A stretch of 11,863 nt of DNA. It comes from Clostridia bacterium. GTDB lineage: Bacteria; Bacillota; Clostridia; Christensenellales; Aristaeellaceae. Of the stretch, positions 6,575-11,863 are shown piece after piece. Position numbers and translations under genes: made by a program. The stretch spans positions 1 through 11,863 of the forward strand of contig JAUNBY010000059.1 of the NCBI GenBank assembly GCA_030526935.1, given 5' to 3'. Positions within the stretch are counted from its first letter, which is position 1. Each line of letters starts with the position of its first letter. The notes beneath the pieces are model-generated. The model ran no database searches and had not been told where the DNA came from. It worked only from the letters and a program-made list of their open reading frames with translations.

Positions 6575-8104
6575 ATGTTCGCTGCAATACAAAGCTGCGC
6601 GCTTTTGGGTATCGACGGCTATCTCGTGTCCGTCGAGGTCAATATATCGATGGGAATGCCGGCGTTTGAAATAGTGGGACTTCCGGATGCCGCCGTGCGC
6701 GAATCCCGCGAGCGCGTGCGCGCCGCTTTGAAAAACAGCGGCTTTGGCTTTCCCGACGACAGGGTTATAGTAAACCTCGCCCCCGCCGACCAGAAAAAGG
6801 AAGGTCCTATATTCGACCTTCCGATCGCCGTGGGCGTATTGGCGTCGCAGGGAAAACTCGCCAAGGCCAGATTTAGCGATGTCGCGATGATTGGGGAATT
6901 GTCGCTCGACGGCGCGGTAAGGGCCGTCAGAGGCGCGCTTCCCATGGCCATATCCCTTAGAAATCTGGGCGTCAGACAGCTCATACTGCCGAAGGACAAT
7001 TCCCCCGAGGTCATGTGCGTGGAGGGAATAGAGCTTATACCGGTAAACACTCTGGGCGAAGTGTGCGCGCACGTAGTCGGAAAGAAGCCTGTAGCTCCCA
7101 TAGTCCCCGTTTCCTACGACGCGCTCATAAGTCAAAGGGAGATTATGAGCGACTTTAAAAACGTCAAGGGTCAGGCGGGCGCCAAGCGCGCGTTAGAGAT
7201 AGCCGCCAGCGGAGGGCATAACGTTTTGATGATAGGCTCCCCCGGCTCGGGCAAGACTCTTTTGGCCAAATCTATGCCCGGAATAATGCCTGACATGACG
7301 TTTGACGAGGCGCTCGAGGTCACGAGAATCCATTCATGCGCCGGCGACAAAAATATAAAGGGGTTGTTGGTGGAAAGGCCGTTCAGAGCGCCGCACCACA
7401 CGTCTTCCTCCGTCGCTCTCGCCGGAGGCGGATCTAACGCCATGCCCGGAGAAATTTCAAAGGCTCATCACGGGGTGCTGTTTCTCGACGAGCTTCCCGA
7501 ATATAAGCGCAATGTACTGGAAGTTCTTCGACAGCCCATGGAAGACGGCGTTATAGCCGTCGTCAGGGTAGGCGCGCAGGCCAACTATCCCGCGCAATTC
7601 ACGCTTATATGCGCGATGAATCCCTGTCCCTGCGGCAATTACGGCTCCAGAACCCGCGAATGCCGCTGCACGCCCATACAGATTTCGCGCTATCTCGGCC
7701 GCGTCTCGGGGCCTCTCCTCGACAGGATAGACATGCAGATACAGGTCGAGTCGATAGACGTTGACAGGTTCGCCGACGAGAGGGAGGAAGAACCTTCGAG
7801 CGAGATAAAAAAGCGCGTTCAGAAAGCGCGCAATATTCAAAGAGACAGGTATTCCGGCCTCAATATAAGCTGCAACGCCCGGCTTGACGCCAGAACATTG
7901 AACCGTTTCTGTAAGGCTACGGACGAGGCCAGGGAAATGCTCAAGGCCGCCGTGAATCGATTAAATCTGTCAAACCGGGCTTATACGAGGATACTCAAGG
8001 TCGCGAGGACCATCGCCGATCTCGCGGGCGACGAGGTTATACAGGTCGGGCATATCGCGGAGGCCGTTCAATACCGTTCTCTCGATACGACCTATTGGAG
8101 CTGA
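6575..8104 (+). CDS. comM: ComM/YifB family AAA+ ATPase (Mg-chelatase-like)
   Basis: This is an AAA+ protein of the YifB/ComM family. In Gram-negative competent bacteria ComM is a branch-migration helicase for integrating transforming DNA; its role in Bacillota is less studied. The 509-residue protein has the three-part family layout. An N-terminal Lon-protease-like domain (about 1-170) includes the VGLPDAAVRESRERV block (34-48). The AAA+ core has Walker A GSPGSGKT (221-228), Walker B VLFLDELPE (301-309), NPCPCG (349-354) and GPLLDRID (379-386). A C-terminal Mg-chelatase-type helical domain includes LSNRAYTRILKVARTIADL. The start was moved to the second Met, which also gives the family-typical N-terminus. 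dprA follows after 2 nt, an arrangement common in Clostridia that supports a shared DNA-uptake or recombination role. Confidence 0.95.
   Translation: MFAAIQSCALLGIDGYLVSVEVNISMGMPAFEIVGLPDAAVRESRERVRAALKNSGFGFPDDRVIVNLAPADQKKEGPIFDLPIAVGVLASQGKLAKARFSDVAMIGELSLDGAVRAVRGALPMAISLRNLGVRQLILPKDNSPEVMCVEGIELIPVNTLGEVCAHVVGKKPVAPIVPVSYDALISQREIMSDFKNVKGQAGAKRALEIAASGGHNVLMIGSPGSGKTLLAKSMPGIMPDMTFDEALEVTRIHSCAGDKNIKGLLVERPFRAPHHTSSSVALAGGGSNAMPGEISKAHHGVLFLDELPEYKRNVLEVLRQPMEDGVIAVVRVGAQANYPAQFTLICAMNPCPCGNYGSRTRECRCTPIQISRYLGRVSGPLLDRIDMQIQVESIDVDRFADEREEEPSSEIKKRVQKARNIQRDRYSGLNISCNARLDARTLNRFCKATDEAREMLKAAVNRLNLSNRAYTRILKVARTIADLAGDEVIQVGHIAEAVQYRSLDTTYWS
8097..8100 (+). promoter_or_regulatory. 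Shine-Dalgarno deciding the dprA start
   Basis: GGAG (8097-8100), inside the last codons of comM, is 6 nt from the ATG at 8107. The longer frame opening at TTG 8095 would begin before its own ribosome site and is unlikely. Confidence 0.75.
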
Positions 8105-8106
8105 AT

Positions 8107-9195
8107 ATGGATTACGACGCAATGGATCAGTATTGGATATGGCTCAGCGCCGTTGAAGGCATGACTCCCACGAGGATGTATTTCCTGCTGGACGGCTTTG
8201 GCGACGCTCAGGCGGTTTGGGACAATATCTCAGACGCCTGCGCCATGCTCCCGGCAAACGTCGCGGCGAAGCTGGGTCAGGCCAGAAAAACCCGCTTTCT
8301 TTACGAACTTTTCGCGAAGCTCGAAAACGCGGGCGCGCGGGCTATAACCATGAGAAGCGACGAATACCCCGAAACGCTCAAGAATATATACGACCCTCCC
8401 GCGACGATTTACGCCAAAGGCCCTGACAGGCTGTCCGACGAGAGGATGATAGCCATGGTCGGCTCGCGAACGACGAGCGACGACGGAAAGAGGACGGCGC
8501 TCGCCATCGCGGAGGGGTTGGCGTCGAACGGCGTGACCGTCGTATCGGGCCTTGCGCGGGGCATAGACACCTATTCGCATATAGGTTGCCTCAACGCCCG
8601 CGAAGGAAAGACCGTTGCCGTGCTCGGAAGCGGCATAGATTATATCTATCCCGGCGAAAACGCCAATCTGGCCGCGCGCATAATCGACTCCGGCGGCGAA
8701 ATAATAACAGAGTTCGCGCCCGGAACGCGTCCGTATCCCGGCAACTTTCCGGCCCGCAACCGCATAATAAGCGGACTTTCGCGGGGAGTCTTAATGATTG
8801 AGGGCAAGCGCACGTCGGGAGCGGTGAAGACGGTGGATCACGCGCTCGATCAGGGAAAGGACGTCTTCGCGGTTCCGGGGAGCATATACGCGGTTTTGAG
8901 CGAAGGCCCCAATAAGCTGTTGTGCGACGGCGCGACGCCGGTATTGAGCGAGTGGGACATACTCGAATGGTATCACTGGGCGTCGAGACCCGATGAAGGC
9001 GCAATGAAGAAGCCTTCGGCGGATTTGAGCGGTGACGAAAAGAGAATAGTAGAAATGTTGAGAATTCAGGCGTTGTCTTTCAACGAAATGGTTAATGCTT
9101 CTGGTTTTAACAGCGCGCAATTAAATATTATCTTGACAACGCTCGAATTGAAGGGAATAATAAAGCAGTCGCCTGGTAGAATATACCGAGTGTAG
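8107..9195 (+). CDS. dprA: DNA processing protein DprA (Smf)
   Basis: DprA binds incoming single-stranded DNA and loads RecA during transformation; it is also kept in many bacteria not known to be competent. The 362 residues show an N-terminal helical SAM-like region (about 1-70), a Rossmann-type core (about 95-285) and a C-terminal winged-helix domain (about 305-362, beginning SGDEKRIVEML). Core motifs are GSR (119-121), SGLARGID (147-154), GSGID (174-178), FPARNRIISG (214-223), FAVPGS (254-259) and GPNKL (267-271). The segment after the ssDNA-binding region reads EGKRTSGAVKTVDHAL, where most family members have a form like SGSLITA; the change looks tolerated. The stop lies 24 nt before topA. 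The 3' end is noticeably more A/T-rich than the rest and contains a likely topA promoter. Confidence 0.95.
   Translation: MDYDAMDQYWIWLSAVEGMTPTRMYFLLDGFGDAQAVWDNISDACAMLPANVAAKLGQARKTRFLYELFAKLENAGARAITMRSDEYPETLKNIYDPPATIYAKGPDRLSDERMIAMVGSRTTSDDGKRTALAIAEGLASNGVTVVSGLARGIDTYSHIGCLNAREGKTVAVLGSGIDYIYPGENANLAARIIDSGGEIITEFAPGTRPYPGNFPARNRIISGLSRGVLMIEGKRTSGAVKTVDHALDQGKDVFAVPGSIYAVLSEGPNKLLCDGATPVLSEWDILEWYHWASRPDEGAMKKPSADLSGDEKRIVEMLRIQALSFNEMVNASGFNSAQLNIILTTLELKGIIKQSPGRIYRV
9133..9161 (+). promoter_or_regulatory. Candidate topA promoter inside the 3' end of dprA
   Basis: A perfect -35 TTGACA (9133-9138) is followed after exactly 17 nt by AATAAT (9156-9161; 5 of 6). Transcription would begin near 9168, about 52 nt before the topA ATG. 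A second possible -10, TGGTAGAAT (9174-9182), lies further downstream but lacks a spaced -35. The hexamers fall within dprA codons, so chance is possible, although the local A/T-richness supports a real site. Confidence 0.55.
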
Positions 9196-9209
9196 GCAAT
9201 AAGCACATT

Positions 9210-9214
9210 GGAGG
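9210..9214 (+). promoter_or_regulatory. Shine-Dalgarno deciding the topA start
   Basis: GGAGG (9210-9214) is 5 nt from the ATG at 9220. The upstream in-frame TTG at 9208 overlaps this site and cannot use it. Confidence 0.8.
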
Positions 9215-9219
9215 ATACG

Positions 9220-11313
9220 ATGCCTTATAAGCTTGTCATTGTTGAGTCGCCCGCAAAGGCGCATACCATATCGAAATTTCTTGGCAAGGGCTATCACGTC
9301 GAAGCCTCGAACGGACACGTCCGCGACCTGCCCAAGTCGCAGATCGGCGTAGACGAGGAGACGGGCTTTGAGCCAAAATATATAACCATACGCGGCAGGG
9401 GAGAAATACTCAATAGAATCCGAAAAGAGGCCCACAAAGCCACGGAAATACTTCTCGCGACAGACCCTGACCGCGAAGGAGAAGCCATATCCTGGCACCT
9501 TGAAAATATACTCAAGATTCCGGAGGACGCGTGCTGCCGCGTCGAGTTTCACGAGATAACCAAACGCGAGGTCGAGTCGGCCATCAAGTCGTCGCGACCC
9601 GTAAACATGAACCTCGTTAACGCTCAGCAGGCCAGGCGCGTGCTCGACAGGCTTGTGGGCTATAAGATAAGCCCCATACTCTGGTCGAAGGTGCACAAGG
9701 GTCTGTCGGCAGGTCGCGTGCAGTCGGTCGCGACGGCGATGATTTGCGCCCGCGAGAAGGAAGTTTTGCAGTTCATACCCGAGGAATACTGGACTATCGA
9801 AGCCGTATTCAAGTCGGAAAACATATCTTATAAAGCGAAACTTCATCAGGTCGATGGCGCGAAAGCCGAGGTCAAAGACGGGGATACCGCAAACGAACTC
9901 GTGACGAGGATTCAGTCGGAGAGCTATAAGGTCGCCCAGGTGCGACTTGGCGAAAAGAAAAAGCATCCCGCCGCGCCTTTCACAACCTCAAATTTGCAGC
10001 AGGAAGCCTCGCGCAAGCTCGGCTTTACCGCGCTTAAAACCATGCAGATCGCCCAGCAGCTCTACGAGGGCATAGATATATCCGGCGAGGGGACGCAGGG
10101 TCTTGTGACGTATATAAGGACCGACTCCACGCGCATATCGGACGAAGCCCTGCAATCGGTTCGCGAAATGATCGCGAGCGTCTATTCGCCCGATTACCTG
10201 CCCGAGACGCCAAACGTCTATAAGACCAAAAAGTCCGCTCAGGACGCTCACGAGGCCATAAGGCCGACAAATCTCGCCTACAGGCCCGACGATATAAAAA
10301 GCTCGCTCTCAAAAGACCAGTATAAGCTTTACAAGCTCGTCTACAACCGCTTCGTGGCAAGCCAGATGGCAAGCGCCGTCTACGATACGATTTCAGCCGA
10401 CATAGCGGGCGAGACGACGGTTTTCAGGTGCAGCGGACAGAGGATGAAGTTTCCGGGCTTCACCGCGGTTTACGAGGAAGTGCTCGACGACCAGCAGGAC
10501 GAGGATGATATAAGCATACCCAAGCTCACCGAGGGCATGGACGCGAACCTCGAATCAATCGATCCCGAGCAGCACTTTACACAGCCGCCCGCGAGATTTA
10601 CGGAGGCGTCGCTTGTAAGAGAGCTTGAGGAAAAGGGCATCGGCCGGCCGTCCACATACGCGCCTACCATAAGCACCATACTCAATCGCGGATATATAAC
10701 GCGCGAGAAAAAGAGATTGTTCCCGACTGAACTTGGAATTATCGTCAATGACATAATGCTTAAAAACTTTCCTGATATAGTAAACGAGACGTTCACCGCC
10801 GACATGGAAAGGCAGCTTGACGAGGTGGAGGCCGGAACCCGCGAATGGCACGAGCTGATATCGGAGTTTTACGGCCCGTTCAAGCAGACGCTCGAAGAAG
10901 CCGAGAAGACCATTGAAAAGGTGTCCATAGAGGATCAGGTTTCGGACGTTCAATGCGAAAAGTGCGGGGCGATGATGGTCTATAAGATGGGGCGCTACGG
11001 CAAATTCCTGGCCTGTCCCAATTTCCCCGAGTGCCGAAACACCGTGGCCATACAAAAAGAAATCGGCGTGCCTTGCCCCGAGTGCGGAAAGAGGATTCTC
11101 GAGCGAATGAGCCGCAAGGGACGCAAGTTCTACGGCTGCGAAGGCTATCCCGACTGCAAATTCGTAAGCTGGGAGATGCCGGTGAACGAAAAGTGCGAAA
11201 AATGCGGCGGCAATATGGTGCTGAAGAGAGGGCGCAAGGGCGAGACCTATCACGTTTGCACAAACGAACAGTGCCGCTTCAGAAAACAGGTCGATACGGA
11301 GGCTGACAATTGA
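9220..11313 (+). CDS. topA: DNA topoisomerase I (type IA)
   Basis: This enzyme relaxes negative supercoils by breaking and rejoining one strand through a 5'-phosphotyrosine. The 697-residue protein begins with a Toprim domain: E9 in VESPAK (8-13) and the metal-binding DPDREGE (82-88). The catalytic tyrosine is Y298 in the GLVTYIRTDSTRIS segment, and the family block EEKGIGRPSTYAPTIS follows at about 470-485. The C-terminal tail carries three four-cysteine zinc ribbons: C579/C582/C599/C605, C619/C622/C640/C646 and C659/C662/C680/C685, a usual number for Bacillota TopA. All key residues are present. topA directly follows dprA as in most Bacillota, and its TGA overlaps the TTG start of trmFO. 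It may also have a private promoter within dprA. Confidence 0.97.
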   Translation: MPYKLVIVESPAKAHTISKFLGKGYHVEASNGHVRDLPKSQIGVDEETGFEPKYITIRGRGEILNRIRKEAHKATEILLATDPDREGEAISWHLENILKIPEDACCRVEFHEITKREVESAIKSSRPVNMNLVNAQQARRVLDRLVGYKISPILWSKVHKGLSAGRVQSVATAMICAREKEVLQFIPEEYWTIEAVFKSENISYKAKLHQVDGAKAEVKDGDTANELVTRIQSESYKVAQVRLGEKKKHPAAPFTTSNLQQEASRKLGFTALKTMQIAQQLYEGIDISGEGTQGLVTYIRTDSTRISDEALQSVREMIASVYSPDYLPETPNVYKTKKSAQDAHEAIRPTNLAYRPDDIKSSLSKDQYKLYKLVYNRFVASQMASAVYDTISADIAGETTVFRCSGQRMKFPGFTAVYEEVLDDQQDEDDISIPKLTEGMDANLESIDPEQHFTQPPARFTEASLVRELEEKGIGRPSTYAPTISTILNRGYITREKKRLFPTELGIIVNDIMLKNFPDIVNETFTADMERQLDEVEAGTREWHELISEFYGPFKQTLEEAEKTIEKVSIEDQVSDVQCEKCGAMMVYKMGRYGKFLACPNFPECRNTVAIQKEIGVPCPECGKRILERMSRKGRKFYGCEGYPDCKFVSWEMPVNEKCEKCGGNMVLKRGRKGETYHVCTNEQCRFRKQVDTEADN

Positions 11314-11863
11314 ACGCCGTAACGATAGTCGGCGCGGGGCTTGCGGGATGCGAGGCCGCCTGGCAGCTTGCGAAGCGCGGGATTAGGGTAAAGCTCATCG
11401 AGATGAAGCCCGCGTGCTATTCCCCGGCGCACCAAAGCCCCGATTTTGCGGAACTTGTGTGCTCCAATTCGCTGAAAGCCGAGCATTTGACAAACGCTTC
11501 TGGGCTATTGAAGGCGGAGATGGAAAAACTCGGCTCCCTGACGGTGGAAACGGCCAAAAAGGTCAGGGTTCCGGCGGGCGCGGCTCTGGCCGTGGACAGG
11601 GGCATGTTCGCGAAAGAGATTACGCGGGTCATTTCTCAAAATCCCCTTATAGAGGTCGAAAGGCGCGTAGTTGGCGAAATACCGACCTCTCCCGCGATAA
11701 TAGCTACGGGGCCTTTGACACACGACGAACTCGCGCGGGATATAGCCCGCAGGACGGGGCATGACAGCCTCCGCTTTTTCGACGCGGAAGCGCCCATAGT
11801 GGCATACGAATCGATAGACATGTCCGTGGCGTTCAGGGCGTCCCGCTACGGCAAGGGCGACGA
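11310..11863 (+). CDS. trmFO: Folate-dependent tRNA (uracil-54-C5)-methyltransferase TrmFO, 5' part only
   Basis: TrmFO makes ribothymidine at position 54 of tRNA using methylene-tetrahydrofolate and FADH2. Only 184 codons are in the window (the full protein is usually about 435-450), and the frame is open to the end. The fragment shows the FAD-binding GAGLAGCEAAWQLAKRG (8-24), the ELVCSNSLKAEHLTNASGLL region (48-67) with C51 at the position of the family's conserved N-terminal cysteine, VPAGAALAVDR, IIATGPLTHDELA, FFDAEAPIV and the SRYGKGD segment at the cut edge. The start is TTG at 11310, which shares TTGA with the topA stop. GGAGG (11298-11302) lies 7 nt upstream and supports it. Translational coupling to topA is likely; the neighbourhood is typical of Bacillota. 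Confidence 0.95.
   Translation, partial: MNAVTIVGAGLAGCEAAWQLAKRGIRVKLIEMKPACYSPAHQSPDFAELVCSNSLKAEHLTNASGLLKAEMEKLGSLTVETAKKVRVPAGAALAVDRGMFAKEITRVISQNPLIEVERRVVGEIPTSPAIIATGPLTHDELARDIARRTGHDSLRFFDAEAPIVAYESIDMSVAFRASRYGKGD

Noticed and set aside
9121..9966. 281-codon open frame on the - strand opposite topA
   Set aside because: It is antisense to unmistakable TopA Toprim coding sequence, and its protein has no family resemblance.
1..11863. A defence system, mobile element, CRISPR array or biosynthetic cluster
   Set aside because: I found no transposase, integrase, direct-repeat array, toxin pair or cluster of accessory enzymes. Apart from the glycosyltransferase, all genes are standard housekeeping genes.

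Overview
The window looks like a conserved housekeeping block from a member of the Bacillota, most likely an anaerobic Clostridia-type lineage. All genes lie on the + strand. The order rplS, rbgA (ylqF), rnhB, yraN, comM (yifB), dprA, topA, trmFO is the classic low-GC Gram-positive arrangement, and RbgA and folate-dependent TrmFO fit that assignment. The DNA is moderately GC-rich, with heavy use of AGG (Arg) and ATA (Ile) codons. I assign no genus.

Layout. Positions 1-91 hold an extended -10 element and a structured 5' leader for rplS (ribosomal protein L19). rbgA follows after an 89-nt gap with two inverted repeats. rnhB and yraN are packed tightly, with a 3-nt gap and then a 7-nt overlap. 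Next come a weak hairpin with a T-run, a near-consensus sigma-A promoter and a very large gene (2482-6477) for a 1331-residue envelope glycosyltransferase. That protein joins two GT-C membrane glycosyltransferase modules, a Gpi18-like one and a PMT/GT39-like one, each with a beta-sandwich-like extracytoplasmic domain. A second strong inverted repeat separates it from comM, which runs closely into dprA and topA. trmFO starts on a TTG overlapping the topA stop and is cut off by the window end at residue 184.

How the genes relate. The housekeeping genes serve ribosome synthesis (L19, and RbgA in 50S maturation), RNA/DNA hybrid removal (RNase HII), DNA processing (YraN, ComM, DprA), supercoiling (TopA) and tRNA methylation (TrmFO). 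The glycosyltransferase is the outlier: it has its own promoter, sits between hairpins and acts at the membrane surface. It is the most interesting object here. I saw no mobile element, CRISPR array, tRNA or rRNA, and no multi-gene system that looks undescribed. Four starts (PMT gene, comM, dprA, topA) are placed downstream of the longest open frame because Shine-Dalgarno position, or for the PMT gene also the promoter, decides them.
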